Shown here piece after piece: positions 38,730-47,918 of a stretch of 64,000 bases of DNA (within the stretch, counting starts at the first letter, position 1; each line of letters begins with the position of its first letter). Made by a program: the position numbers and the translations under genes. The notes beneath the pieces were generated by a model. That model had not been told where the DNA came from. It did no database searches and was given only the letters and a program-made list of their open reading frames with translations. The stretch spans positions 186,001-250,000 of the forward strand of contig CANDOC010000003.1 in assembly GCA_947387575.1 (NCBI GenBank), given 5' to 3'. The DNA is from Spongorhabdus nitratireducens (GTDB taxonomy: Bacteria > Pseudomonadota > Gammaproteobacteria > Pseudomonadales > Endozoicomonadaceae).

Positions 38730-39871
38730 GCCAGCCAATCGTAATTGTGGGCAGCGGCTTTGCTGCCTGGCAGCTGGTTCGCACCCTGCGTCGTCAGCAA
38801 TCTGCTGCTCCAATCACAGTGATTACTGCAACCAGCGGGGATGACTATAACAAGCCGGATCTCAGCCATGTTTTTACCCGAAAGCAACAGGCCACTGATT
38901 TGATCAAGGCATCCGGCGCTCAACTGTCAGCTGAACTTGATGTCAGGTTGATGCCCCACACCCGGGTTGAAGAAATCAACCCGAACGGTAACTACCTGAT
39001 AGCCAATGGCGAGCGGATTGATTATCAGAAACTGGTTCTGGCGACCGGTGCTAAAACTTTCATTCCGCCCATGCAGGGTAATGCCAAAGATCAGCTGATT
39101 ACACTTAACAGCCTCGAGGAATACCAGCAGGGACAAGAGCAACTGGCGAATGCCCGTTCTGTACTCGTGATTGGTGCCGGTATGATCGGTACAGAGATCG
39201 CCATGGATCTGGCATCAACCGGACGCAAAGTGATTCTGGCCAACAGGGAAGAGAGTATTTTGCCCGGACTATTGCCTGAATTTATCTCCAGTCGCTTGCT
39301 GGGCAGTATGATCACTCAAAATGTTCAGTTTGAGCTGGGAGCTGAAGTCACTGAAGTTAACGCGAAAGATTCTGGTTTTGACGTCAAGCTCAGTAACAAC
39401 AATCAGCACTCCGTTGATGCCGTTATCTGTGCCGCAGGTATCGTGCCCAATACTCAGCTGGCTCGAAGCGCAGGTTTACAGGTAAACCGTGGCATTGTCG
39501 TTAATCAGCAGATGCAGACATCGCATTCAGATATTTATGCACTGGGTGACTGTGCAGAAATCGATGGTCGTGTGATGCCATTCTTACAGGCCATTATTCA
39601 CAGTACCAATACCCTGGCTAAAACACTTGCGGGTGAAAGTGCCAAACTCGCTCTGCCAGCTATGATGATAAAACTGAAAACCCCACTGTTACCTATTCAG
39701 TTTGGAGGTAATACCAGTCACTCCAAGGCGACCTGGAAGGTCGATGCAACGGCTGAAGGCATGCTGGCTCAGGCCTTTGATGACAACGACCAGCTTATGG
39801 GTTTCGTGGCAACAGAATCCATGATGCCCAAAGCATTCCCATTGCTTCGCCAGCTTCCGGCACTGATTTAA
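38726..39871 (+). CDS. norW: NADH:flavorubredoxin reductase
   Basis: FAD-dependent reductase passing electrons from NADH to the rubredoxin domain of NorV, 381 residues. Motifs are the N-terminal FAD-binding [18 protein letters not shown], the NAD-binding [18 protein letters not shown] and the C-terminal YALGDCAEI. It starts at the ATGA overlap with norV, so the pair is translationally coupled. Confidence 0.94.
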   Translation: MSQPIVIVGSGFAAWQLVRTLRRQQSAAPITVITATSGDDYNKPDLSHVFTRKQQATDLIKASGAQLSAELDVRLMPHTRVEEINPNGNYLIANGERIDYQKLVLATGAKTFIPPMQGNAKDQLITLNSLEEYQQGQEQLANARSVLVIGAGMIGTEIAMDLASTGRKVILANREESILPGLLPEFISSRLLGSMITQNVQFELGAEVTEVNAKDSGFDVKLSNNNQHSVDAVICAAGIVPNTQLARSAGLQVNRGIVVNQQMQTSHSDIYALGDCAEIDGRVMPFLQAIIHSTNTLAKTLAGESAKLALPAMMIKLKTPLLPIQFGGNTSHSKATWKVDATAEGMLAQAFDDNDQLMGFVATESMMPKAFPLLRQLPALI

Positions 39872-39891
39872 CAAGCGCAGAGGGCAAAACA

Positions 39892-40461
39892 ATGCAAAAT
39901 CGTATCAGCTTCGCCGAGCCGGAAAGACTGACAGGAATATTTGATGCACCTCACCGGGAAGAGTGGCAGAACACCTCTTATATCCTGAAGGATATGAGTT
40001 TAAAGGCTAACTCCCGAATTGCCGATGTGGGGGCAGGCACGGGTTACTTCAGTCGCCTGTTTGCCAAGCAGGCACCTGAAGGTACCGTTTTTGCAATTGA
40101 TGCAGAACCCAACATGGTCAGTTTTATGGCGCAGCGTTTTGCCCGTGAAGGTCACTCTAATATCAAGTTCCGGCAGAGCCAACAGACTGACCCCTGCCTG
40201 CCGCAACAACTGGATATTGTGTTTGTAGCCAATACTTATCGCTTTATCGAACAACGCCAGGTTTTTCTGGCAAACCTGCGTCACCAGATAAGTCATACAA
40301 CTGAAGTTGTTTTTGTTGATCTTCGTAGCGCCGGTGCCAGAGTTACACCACAACAGGTTATGGATGAAGTGCGGGCTGCCGGCTTCCATATTCAGTCACT
40401 GGATCTGGAAAGCTGCCCTGATCACTACATTATGAAATTTCGCAAGGCACTGGCTGCCTGA
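39892..40461 (+). CDS. Class I SAM-dependent methyltransferase
   Basis: The 189-residue methyltransferase has the SAM-binding motif I ADVGAGTGYFSRLFA, the acidic post-I residue in AIDAEPNM, and DIVFVANTYRF. It starts 20 bases after norW on the same strand, so it should belong to the NO-induced operon. The substrate is unknown. The family includes UbiE/COQ5-like enzymes, and a role in NO or tellurite-type stress is only a guess. Confidence 0.82.
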   Translation: MQNRISFAEPERLTGIFDAPHREEWQNTSYILKDMSLKANSRIADVGAGTGYFSRLFAKQAPEGTVFAIDAEPNMVSFMAQRFAREGHSNIKFRQSQQTDPCLPQQLDIVFVANTYRFIEQRQVFLANLRHQISHTTEVVFVDLRSAGARVTPQQVMDEVRAAGFHIQSLDLESCPDHYIMKFRKALAA

Positions 40462-40482
40462 TTCAGAGAAGAGGTTTATATC

Positions 40483-40821
40483 ATGAGTCATCAACGTATT
40501 CCTGCTGACTGGACTATTCAGCGCTCTACACCTTTTTTCACCAAAGAAAATGTACCGGCAGCACTGCTTTCACACCACAACACTGCAGAAGGTGTTTTTG
40601 GACAACTTTGTGTGATGGAAGGCACTGTCACGTATTATGGTTTTGCAGACAGCGAAGCCACAGAGCCGGAAGTAAAAGTCGTGATTAACGCCGGTCAGTT
40701 TGCCACCAGCCCGCCACAATACTGGCACCGGATTGAAATAAGTGATGATGCCCAGTTCAATATCAATTTCTGGTCATTGCAAGATAAAAAAGACCAACCG
40801 ATGTTTCATACTAAAAGCTAA
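40483..40821 (+). CDS. DUF1971 cupin-like protein
   Basis: The 112-residue cupin-like protein is of the DUF1971 type often labelled tellurite resistance. Visible are FTKENVPAALLSHHNT, VMEGTVTYYGF and SPPQYWHRIEISDDAQFNINFW. It is the last gene of the norVW cluster, 21 bases after the methyltransferase, and is followed by a strong terminator. It may have a metal site (two His in SHHN, one in YWHR), but the function is unproven. Confidence 0.78.
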   Translation: MSHQRIPADWTIQRSTPFFTKENVPAALLSHHNTAEGVFGQLCVMEGTVTYYGFADSEATEPEVKVVINAGQFATSPPQYWHRIEISDDAQFNINFWSLQDKKDQPMFHTKS

Positions 40822-40841
40822 CATTTTCAACCTTTAAATTG

Positions 40842-40872
40842 ACAGGGTAATTTTTATTACCCTGTTTTTTTT
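40842..40872 (+). terminator. Terminator of the norVW operon
   Basis: A 9-bp perfect stem (ACAGGGTAA with TTACCCTGT) and a short T-rich loop are followed by a run of eight T. It lies 20 bases after the DUF1971 stop codon and faces the convergent secreted-protein gene. Confidence 0.9.
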
Positions 40873-40881
40873 AGAAAAATC

Positions 40882-41625
40882 TTACTTTTTTTTCATGCTT
40901 GAAATCGCTAGTGGTGAAACACTGAAAGGATTTATAGATTTCATCCTGGCAGTTTGTGCTAATGGATGATCACATACTTTTCTTCTCTTATCTGATTTAT
41001 TCAAAGGTTCCATGATAGACATTCGTTTTCGAGGGGTAGTATTTGTTCCAGACGCTTTTCGTTTATATCGACTTCTACTAAAAGGGTCACCAGAAATACA
41101 GTACATTGATTGATGATTATGAAAAACTTCAACCTTTTTAATGCAATAAGGTAAGGATGAGCAGCTATTTATAGATCCGGCTTCATTATTCAAAAGAAAA
41201 ACAGAAACAACCCACCTTTTCCCTGTTTTTCGTGCATAAAAACTCATTGTTCTCTTGAGCACTCCATCATCAAAAACACTTGAACTATTCTCAAGAGCTA
41301 CCGGAACATTTTCAAAAAGAAAACAGCTGAATAGCGCTAAAGACTGTGGGACTTCCTTTCCTTTTGTGAAGTTATTTAACATCATCCAGAAGTCCATCAC
41401 CGTACCTATACCCGGAAGATACTCGCCTGATACCCGCTCCCAGAACATTTTGCTTTTTGCATTCGCTGGATAAAAGTAAATTCTATTATTTTTCTCATCA
41501 TACTGTATTGAATAATTTTGCTGGATACCATTCTCATCCAAAAATGAAATATAGATAGAGTGCGCTTTTAGTGAGGCAAGCAATATGATTAATGGGCAAA
41601 CCATCTTTACTGCCTTAAACATCAT
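40882..41625 (-). CDS. Secreted hypothetical protein with basic NLS-like tail
   Basis: About 247 residues with a signal peptide (core VCPLIILLASL, cleavage near AHS). The middle part contains several Cys. The last 70 residues are strongly basic, with clusters SRYKRKASG, TPRKRMS and KSDKRRKV that resemble nuclear-localisation signals. The gene is richer in A and T than its neighbours. The start is uncertain: two ATG codons at 41625/41622 begin a good signal peptide, while the longest frame to 41670 uses GTG. No family is recognised. Confidence 0.6.
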   Translation of the reverse strand: MMFKAVKMVCPLIILLASLKAHSIYISFLDENGIQQNYSIQYDEKNNRIYFYPANAKSKMFWERVSGEYLPGIGTVMDFWMMLNNFTKGKEVPQSLALFSCFLFENVPVALENSSSVFDDGVLKRTMSFYARKTGKRWVVSVFLLNNEAGSINSCSSLPYCIKKVEVFHNHQSMYCISGDPFSRSRYKRKASGTNTTPRKRMSIMEPLNKSDKRRKVCDHPLAQTARMKSINPFSVSPLAISSMKKK

Positions 41626-41906
41626 ATTCTTGAAGACTGTATATCCAGCTGAAAACAGGCGATCTACCACGATTTGTCTAATCCTGTCTGTTTATAATAA
41701 TCGCTTGCAGAGTAGATAGGCTTATCCGGATTTTCCTCAGTGATTACCGAAACACCAAACTTGGAGTTTGATTTAGCGAGAGCACCAATTATCTTTTATA
41801 GTCGCTGCTTTATGCTGCAATATACGCTCTGTAAATGATAATAAATTCTGGCGGCTAGGTACCCAAGGCACAATACTAGACAGGTCATTCCCTTGAGCCA
41901 CTTGCC

Positions 41907-43292
41907 ATGTATTCCGTTATTCAGTGCGATACTGAAATGCTGAAGAAGTATGATATTGCCGGTCCCCGTTATACGTCATATCCAACAGCCATACAGTTCA
42001 GCCCGCAATTTACCGAGGCGGATTACCGGCAGGAAATAGAAGCCAGCAATCAGAGTAGTAAACCACTCTCTCTCTATTTTCATATACCTTTCTGCAGCTC
42101 ACTCTGCTTCTTTTGTGCTTGCAACAAAATTATTACCCATACCAAAGCGCGGTCTATTCCCTATCTGGAGCGGTTGCACAAAGAGATAGCTCTGCAGGCT
42201 GAATTGATCAGCGCCAGTCGTCAGGTTAATCAGCTGCATTTCGGCGGTGGCACCCCAACATTTATCAGTGATGAGCAGCTTTATCAGTTGCTGCAGGTGA
42301 CCGGGCAACACTTTAATCTGGCCCCTGTTGATAAGAGGGAGTTCTCGATTGAGGTGGACCCCCGCGCAGTACGTCCGGAAACCATCCCCATGCTGAGGGA
42401 GTTCGGGTTTAACCGAATCAGCTTTGGGGTGCAAGACCTTGATGAAAAAGTTCAGGAGGCTGTAAACCGTAAACAGTCTTTGGAACAAAATATGGAAGTT
42501 GTAGAAACTGCCCGAAGCGCCGGCTATCAGTCAATCAACATGGATATTATCTACGGCCTGCCTCATCAGACCCTGGACAGTTTCAGCCATACTCTGGATG
42601 TTGTTATCAGTATGCGCCCTGAAAGGCTGGCGATATACAACTATGCCCACCTTCCACACAGGATAAAAGCGCAGAAGCTGATCAAGCAAAAAGACCTTCC
42701 CAGCCCCGTTACCAAACTGGCTTTACTTGAGCTCACCATCAACCGCTTACAGGAAGCCGGCTATGTCTTTATCGGCATGGATCATTTCGCCCTGCCGGAA
42801 GATGAACTGGTCAAAGCCATGGAGCAGGGAACGTTACAGCGCAATTTCCAGGGATACTCCACTCACGCTGATACCGATATGGTCGGTATGGGCATGACGT
42901 CCATCGGCAAAACCGACAACTGCTACAGCCAGAACCAACGCTATGAAAAAGCCTATTTTCAGGCTATAGACGACAACAAACTTGCCATTATGCAGGGCTA
43001 CCAACTGACACCGGATGACAAGCTGCGCCGGGAAGTTATTCAACACATTATGTGTGAAGGCATCGTTGACTTTCCCAGGCTTGACCAGATGTTTGGTATC
43101 GAGTTTACCCACTACTTTGCTGAAGAACTGCGACTGTTAAAGCCCATGGAAGAAGATGCTCTGGTTCAGGTCGGGGATCAGTCAATCACTGTTCTGCCCT
43201 TTGGCCGTCTGTTATTAAGAAATATCGCCATGGTCTTTGATCTCTATCGCCCCCGTTATATTACTGATCAACTCTTCTCACGGGTCATTTAA
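41907..43292 (+). CDS. hemN: Oxygen-independent coproporphyrinogen III oxidase
   Basis: Radical SAM haem-biosynthesis enzyme that oxidises coproporphyrinogen III to protoporphyrinogen IX without oxygen, 461 residues. Visible are YTSYPTAIQF near the N terminus, the cluster motif CSSLCFFCAC, FGGGTPTF and a C-terminal HemN domain. Its position next to the NO reductase gene fits anaerobic growth. No clear FNR box was found in the 236-base upstream gap, which holds no other gene. Confidence 0.94.
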   Translation: MYSVIQCDTEMLKKYDIAGPRYTSYPTAIQFSPQFTEADYRQEIEASNQSSKPLSLYFHIPFCSSLCFFCACNKIITHTKARSIPYLERLHKEIALQAELISASRQVNQLHFGGGTPTFISDEQLYQLLQVTGQHFNLAPVDKREFSIEVDPRAVRPETIPMLREFGFNRISFGVQDLDEKVQEAVNRKQSLEQNMEVVETARSAGYQSINMDIIYGLPHQTLDSFSHTLDVVISMRPERLAIYNYAHLPHRIKAQKLIKQKDLPSPVTKLALLELTINRLQEAGYVFIGMDHFALPEDELVKAMEQGTLQRNFQGYSTHADTDMVGMGMTSIGKTDNCYSQNQRYEKAYFQAIDDNKLAIMQGYQLTPDDKLRREVIQHIMCEGIVDFPRLDQMFGIEFTHYFAEELRLLKPMEEDALVQVGDQSITVLPFGRLLLRNIAMVFDLYRPRYITDQLFSRVI

Positions 43293-43305
43293 TCTCTCAA
43301 AGACA

Positions 43306-43364
43306 GAGTATTTTTGACTCAAATGGAGTTTTTATAACTCTAAACTACTGAATCAAAATAACTC
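43306..43364. promoter_or_regulatory. Operator dyads upstream of the quinol NO reductase gene
   Basis: Two dyads of the form GAGT-N7-ACTC lie at 43306-43320 and 43326-43340, with a degenerate third (GAAT-N7-ACTC) at 43350-43364. Each good site contains the GT-N7-AC core of NorR operators. The outer bases differ from the TGTCA-type flanks at norV. They lie 40-100 bases upstream of a sigma-54 promoter, where an enhancer-binding protein would act. Confidence 0.7.
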
Positions 43365-43403
43365 AAAAAATATTTTTTCGTTTAATATCAATATATTAAA
43401 GAA

Positions 43404-43418
43404 TGGCACGCCTTTTGT
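43404..43418 (+). promoter_or_regulatory. Sigma-54 promoter of the quinol NO reductase gene
   Basis: TGGCAC, five bases (GCCTT), then TTGT matches the sigma-54 -24/-12 consensus except for the last base. It lies 60 bases before the ATG and downstream of the GAGT dyads. Confidence 0.75.
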
Positions 43419-43478
43419 TTTATAGCTCTTAGATATTTCCATTTATCAAGATAGCCAGCTGTAAACACAGGGGGAAAA

Positions 43479-45770
43479 ATGAAACCATCCACTGATAAAC
43501 GAACCTGGCAGGCTCTGGCCGCCGTGTTCGTTGTTTCGTTCGGGATACTGCTCTGGTTGGGCGGTGAAATTTACCGGGAAGCACCACCGATTCCTGCAAA
43601 GGTAGTCAGCGAATCGGGTGAGGTTCTGTTTACCCGTGATGATATTGAGACAGGCCAGCAGGTATGGCGCTCAATGGGTGGTCATGAAGTGGGCTCCATT
43701 TGGGGCCATGGTAGCCTGGTCGCACCGGACTGGAACGCTGACTGGGTTCACCGGGAAGCACTGTTTCTTCTGGATACCTATGCCGAGCGTGATTTTTCCA
43801 AAGACTTTAACCAGCTGAACAATGAGCAACAGGCTGCATTAAAAGCACGACTGTTACCGGTTATTCGCACCAACACCTATGACCCGCTGACCGACACCCT
43901 GACGCTGTCTCAGGATCGGGTCGAAGCCGTGCAGTGGCTGATAAGCTACTACGACAAGGTATTTGGTGATGATCCTGCTTTCCAGCCAGTGCGTGAAGAC
44001 TACGCCATGAAGGAAGGCACTATCGCTACAGCTGAACATCGAAAACTGCTGAGTGCATTCCTGTTCTGGACCAGCTGGTCGACAGAGACCAACCGTCCGG
44101 GCGACGATATCACCTACACCAACAATTGGCCTCACGAACCATTGATTGGCAACAAGCCGGCCTCGGAGATTCTGGGCTGGAGTATGTTCAGTGTGATATT
44201 CCTGATCTTTTGTATCGGTGTACTGGGCTGGCACCACGCCAGAACAGTGGACGAACATGAACTGCCGGTGGTTCCCAAAGCCGACCCTCTGGCGGGTAAG
44301 GAACCCACCCCTTCCATGAAGGCTACCAAAAAGTACTTCTGGACTGTGGCGGCTCTGTTCGGCCTGCAGATTATTCTGGGTGGCATAACAGCACACTATG
44401 CTGTTGAAGGTCAGGCTTTTTATGGTTTCCCTCTGAGTGACTGGCTCCCCTACTCCTTAACCCGAACCTGGCATACCCAGCTGGCTGTATTCTGGATTGC
44501 TACAGCCTGGTTGGGAACCGGCCTGTATATCGGACCTCTGTTATCAGGTCATGAACCCAGATTCCAGCGCTTCGGTGTAAACTTCCTCTATGTCTGCCTG
44601 CTGGTTATTGTGCTCGGCTCCATGATCGGCGAGTGGCTGGGAGTACAGCAGGTACTGGATCTGAACACCAACTTCTGGTTCGGTCATCAGGGTTATGAAT
44701 ACGTTGACCTTGGGCGTTTTTGGCAGATCTTCCTGCTGGTAGGCCTGTTTGTCTGGCTGGGTTTGGTCGCCCGAGCACTGTTACCTCTGCTGGGCAAAAA
44801 AGCCGACGATATTCAGATTATTTCCATTCTGGTTATGTCTGCCATCGCAATCGCCCTGTTCTACGGCAGCGGTCTTATGATGGGGCAGAAAACCCATCTG
44901 GCAATTGCTGAATACTGGCGTTGGTGGGTAGTACATCTCTGGGTAGAAGGTTTCTTTGAAGTCTTTGCGACTTCGGTTATTGCCCTGATGTTTGTGCGCC
45001 TTGGTCTGATTCGAGCCAAGTCGGCTTCCAGCGCCGTGCTGTTTGCAACTGTCGTATTCCTGACCGGTGGTATTCTGGGTACTCTGCATCACCTGTATTT
45101 CACCGGCGCACCCACCTCGATTCTGGCATGGGGCGCAAGCTTCAGTGCTCTTGAGATTGTGCCACTGTCGCTGATCGGGTTTGAGGCCTGGGAAAACTGG
45201 CGTATGCGTAAAGCGGCTCCCTGGGTCAGCAAATATCACTGGGTGATTATGTGCTTTACCGCAACAGCCTTCTGGAACCTGGTCGGTGCCGGCGTGTTTG
45301 GATTCCTGATTAATCCGCCGATTTCCCTCTACTATGTTCAGGGTCTGAATACTACGCCGCTGCACGGTCACACCGCTTTCTTCGGGGTTTATGGCATGTT
45401 GGGTATCGGTCTGATGCTGTTCTGCCTGAGTGGTATGAGTCAAGGCAAGGTGTGGGACAACCGGATTATGAAATGGTGCTTCTGGTCACTGAATATTGGA
45501 CTCGCGGCAATGGCCTTTATGTCTCTACTGCCGGTGGGCGTACTGCAAGCCATCGCCAGTTACAGTGACAGTTTCTGGTATGCCCGCTCTCCGGAATTCC
45601 TGCATTCGCCATTGATTGAGCAGCTGGTGTGGTGGCGTGTGCCCGGGGATATTCTGTTTGGTATTGGTGGCCTGCTACTGGCTGTCTTTATGTTCAAGGC
45701 TGCTGTTGTACGCAAAGACAGTACTCCCTCCAGCATCCAGCAGGAATCAGGCACAACAGCAACAAGGTAA
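43479..45770 (+). CDS. norB: Quinol-dependent nitric oxide reductase (qNOR)
   Basis: The 763-residue inner-membrane NO reductase is of the single-subunit quinol type (also called NorZ). A first helix and a periplasmic domain with the fused cytochrome-c-like fold (GQQVWRSMGGHEVGSIWGHG) precede about thirteen further helices of the haem-copper oxidase superfamily. Haem and non-haem iron His lie in THLAIAEYWRWWVVHLWVEG (with the nearby Glu), LHHLYFTG and HGHTAFFGVYG. It reduces NO to N2O with electrons from the quinol pool. A second NorR-like gene faces it. Confidence 0.93.
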   Translation: MKPSTDKRTWQALAAVFVVSFGILLWLGGEIYREAPPIPAKVVSESGEVLFTRDDIETGQQVWRSMGGHEVGSIWGHGSLVAPDWNADWVHREALFLLDTYAERDFSKDFNQLNNEQQAALKARLLPVIRTNTYDPLTDTLTLSQDRVEAVQWLISYYDKVFGDDPAFQPVREDYAMKEGTIATAEHRKLLSAFLFWTSWSTETNRPGDDITYTNNWPHEPLIGNKPASEILGWSMFSVIFLIFCIGVLGWHHARTVDEHELPVVPKADPLAGKEPTPSMKATKKYFWTVAALFGLQIILGGITAHYAVEGQAFYGFPLSDWLPYSLTRTWHTQLAVFWIATAWLGTGLYIGPLLSGHEPRFQRFGVNFLYVCLLVIVLGSMIGEWLGVQQVLDLNTNFWFGHQGYEYVDLGRFWQIFLLVGLFVWLGLVARALLPLLGKKADDIQIISILVMSAIAIALFYGSGLMMGQKTHLAIAEYWRWWVVHLWVEGFFEVFATSVIALMFVRLGLIRAKSASSAVLFATVVFLTGGILGTLHHLYFTGAPTSILAWGASFSALEIVPLSLIGFEAWENWRMRKAAPWVSKYHWVIMCFTATAFWNLVGAGVFGFLINPPISLYYVQGLNTTPLHGHTAFFGVYGMLGIGLMLFCLSGMSQGKVWDNRIMKWCFWSLNIGLAAMAFMSLLPVGVLQAIASYSDSFWYARSPEFLHSPLIEQLVWWRVPGDILFGIGGLLLAVFMFKAAVVRKDSTPSSIQQESGTTATR

Positions 45771-45812
45771 TTTCACTGCAAATCTGATATCCAGATAAAC
45801 TGATGAAAAGCT

Positions 45813-45836
45813 GCTCCCTTCGGGGAGCACTTTTTT
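45813..45836. terminator. Terminator after the quinol NO reductase gene
   Basis: Stem GCTCCC and GGGAGC with a UUCG-type loop (TTCG) is followed on the plus strand by six T. On the minus strand it is followed by AGCTTTTC, so it can also serve the convergent norR-like gene, whose stop codon it touches. Confidence 0.9.
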
Positions 45837-47388
45837 ATCCATCAGTATCAATAGCCAGTCGTCGGGCCAAACGATAAAGATTACTGGTATGCATATTCAG
45901 GGCTTTGGCAGCATGAGACCAGCGTCCCCTCGCCTGATGGACAGCATCCAGAATAAACTTGCGCTGGAATTCATCTGTCGCCTGCTTTAGAGACAAGGTT
46001 TCGGAGTTTTTCGGAAGCTCTGGCGACAAGCTGTAAGCACCTTGATCACCGTTTTCCAGACCTGTCGGAAGCGAATCAATATCGAGATGGACGGGTTCCA
46101 GTGTGAGAATATCCTGACAGTTTTGATCTCTTGCACGAATAATTGCCCGGTGTATGGTGTGCTCCAGCTCTCTGACATTACCCGGCCAGGTATGTCGGGC
46201 CAGCACAGACTCAACCTCGGGAGACAAGCGCACGCCTCTCAGCCCGAACCGGCTGCGGCATATTTCCAGAAAATGACCACAGAGCAGCTGAATATCATGA
46301 CCTCGCTCTCGCAGGGGAGGAACCACCAGCGGGTAAACACTCAGACGATGATAAAGATCTGCGCGAAATCTGCCGGCACGCACTTCATCTGCCAGATCGC
46401 GGTTGGTCGCAGCAATAACTCTTACATCGACTTTTATTTGACGATCACTGCCGGGGCGCTGGATTTCACCACTCTGCAACACCCGCAGGAGTTTAGCCTG
46501 AAGCTGCAGGGGCAATTCCCCGACTTCATCAAGGAACAATGTGCCCTTGTCAGCCAGCTGGAACTTTCCCTTGCGCTCACTGATGGCACCGGTAAAGGAG
46601 CCTCTGGTGTGCCCGAACAATTCACTCTCGGCCATTTGCTCCGGCAGTGCTGCGCAGTTAACTTCCACCATGGGTTGCTCCCTGCGGGTCGATCGGCGAT
46701 GAATTTCGCTGGCCACCAGCTCCTTGCCAACACCGGTTTCACCCAGCACCAGAACCGTAAGATCAGAGTCAGCAACTCTCATCAGTTCATTCTGAAGATG
46801 TAACATGGCCGGACTTCTGCCAATCATGGGCTTATATTTAGAGTTTTCTAACTGGCTGGCTCGCTGACGTTCCAGAATAACATTCTGTTCAAGCTGGTTA
46901 ATCAGTGATGCAACCCGTACCGTAGCCCGGGTAATGGCGACAGCGGCACGGAAATCTTCGGTGGTCATCTTCTGGAAGCTGCCGGGTTCAAGGGCATCCA
47001 GCGAGAGAACGCCCCAGATCTGGCCGTCAACATGAATAGATGCGCCTACACAGTCATGGACATGCAGGTCTTCTGACAGGCCGATGATCAGGCCATCAAA
47101 CGGATCAGGCAAGCTGGAGTCTGCCGGAAACTGAACAGGCTCATGACTGTGAAGAATTTGCTCAAGGCGGGGATGCTGTGAAAGGTGGAAATGCCGCCCG
47201 AGGGTTTCATGATGGAGTCCCTGCACTGCCACAGGCACCAGATACTCCTGCTGCAACTGCATCAGCGCAGCGGCATCACAGGGAAACAGAGTAAACAGAT
47301 AGTCCAGTAACCGCTGATAGCGGGTAGTGGAGTCAATATTGCCGGAAAGATCTTCCAGCACAGAGGCTAGTGGCTGTTGACGTTTCAT
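45835..47388 (-). CDS. Second NorR-like sigma-54 regulator
   Basis: The 517-residue protein has the same layout as NorR: GAF domain, AAA+ domain with GETGVGKE, and Fis-type HTH (RWSHAAKALNMHTSNLYRLARRLA). The sigma-54 contact loop reads GSFTGA instead of GAFTGA. It converges on the quinol NO reductase gene and shares a terminator with it, so it is the obvious candidate to act at the GAGT dyads upstream of that gene. Whether it senses NO itself is inferred from similarity. Confidence 0.88.
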   Translation of the reverse strand: MKRQQPLASVLEDLSGNIDSTTRYQRLLDYLFTLFPCDAAALMQLQQEYLVPVAVQGLHHETLGRHFHLSQHPRLEQILHSHEPVQFPADSSLPDPFDGLIIGLSEDLHVHDCVGASIHVDGQIWGVLSLDALEPGSFQKMTTEDFRAAVAITRATVRVASLINQLEQNVILERQRASQLENSKYKPMIGRSPAMLHLQNELMRVADSDLTVLVLGETGVGKELVASEIHRRSTRREQPMVEVNCAALPEQMAESELFGHTRGSFTGAISERKGKFQLADKGTLFLDEVGELPLQLQAKLLRVLQSGEIQRPGSDRQIKVDVRVIAATNRDLADEVRAGRFRADLYHRLSVYPLVVPPLRERGHDIQLLCGHFLEICRSRFGLRGVRLSPEVESVLARHTWPGNVRELEHTIHRAIIRARDQNCQDILTLEPVHLDIDSLPTGLENGDQGAYSLSPELPKNSETLSLKQATDEFQRKFILDAVHQARGRWSHAAKALNMHTSNLYRLARRLAIDTDG

Positions 47389-47509
47389 CAGGCTGCATTA
47401 ACAAGGTACTTACTGATGGATGGCCTCAAATGAGTTCTGGCCAGACGGGTTCGAGTCTGAACGAGAGTAACCGGGCTGACAAGCGTGGAAACAGAGAGGA
47501 GAAGAACAC

Positions 47510-47893
47510 TTGCTGTATTTAACAATCAAACAACTGCACATTGCTTTTGCTGCAACCAGCATCACCCTCTTTGCCATTCGCTGGCTGGTCGCCTTGTTCA
47601 AAGACCCGTGGCTAAAGCACCCTTTCTTTCGGACCTTGCCTCACCTGATTGATACCCTGCTGCTTGGCTGTGCTGTCTGGCTATGTGTCATTCTGCACCA
47701 GTATCCCTTTGTACACAGCTGGCTCACTGCCAAGGTTGTGGCCCTGATTCTCTATATATTGCTGGGGTATATGGCCATAAAAGGGGGAAAAACATTCAAG
47801 CAGAAATTCCTGGCCGGTGTTTTATCTCTTGGAATAGCGGCCTATATTGTTGGCGCCGCGATATACCATAGCCCCTGGTCATGGCTGGCTTGA
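47510..47893 (+). CDS. SirB-family membrane protein
   Basis: The 127-residue integral membrane protein has four helices and the SirB pattern: LTIKQLHIAFAATSI, LKHPFFRTLPHLIDTLLLG, VHSWLTAKVVALILYILLGYMA and GAAIYHSPWSWL. It starts at TTG with a strong GAGAGGAG ribosome site nine bases before it. The function of SirB is unknown. It lies between the norR-like and cytochrome b561 genes. Confidence 0.88.
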   Translation: MLYLTIKQLHIAFAATSITLFAIRWLVALFKDPWLKHPFFRTLPHLIDTLLLGCAVWLCVILHQYPFVHSWLTAKVVALILYILLGYMAIKGGKTFKQKFLAGVLSLGIAAYIVGAAIYHSPWSWLA

Positions 47894-47918
47894 GACAGCC
47901 ATGATTTTAAATTGGGGT

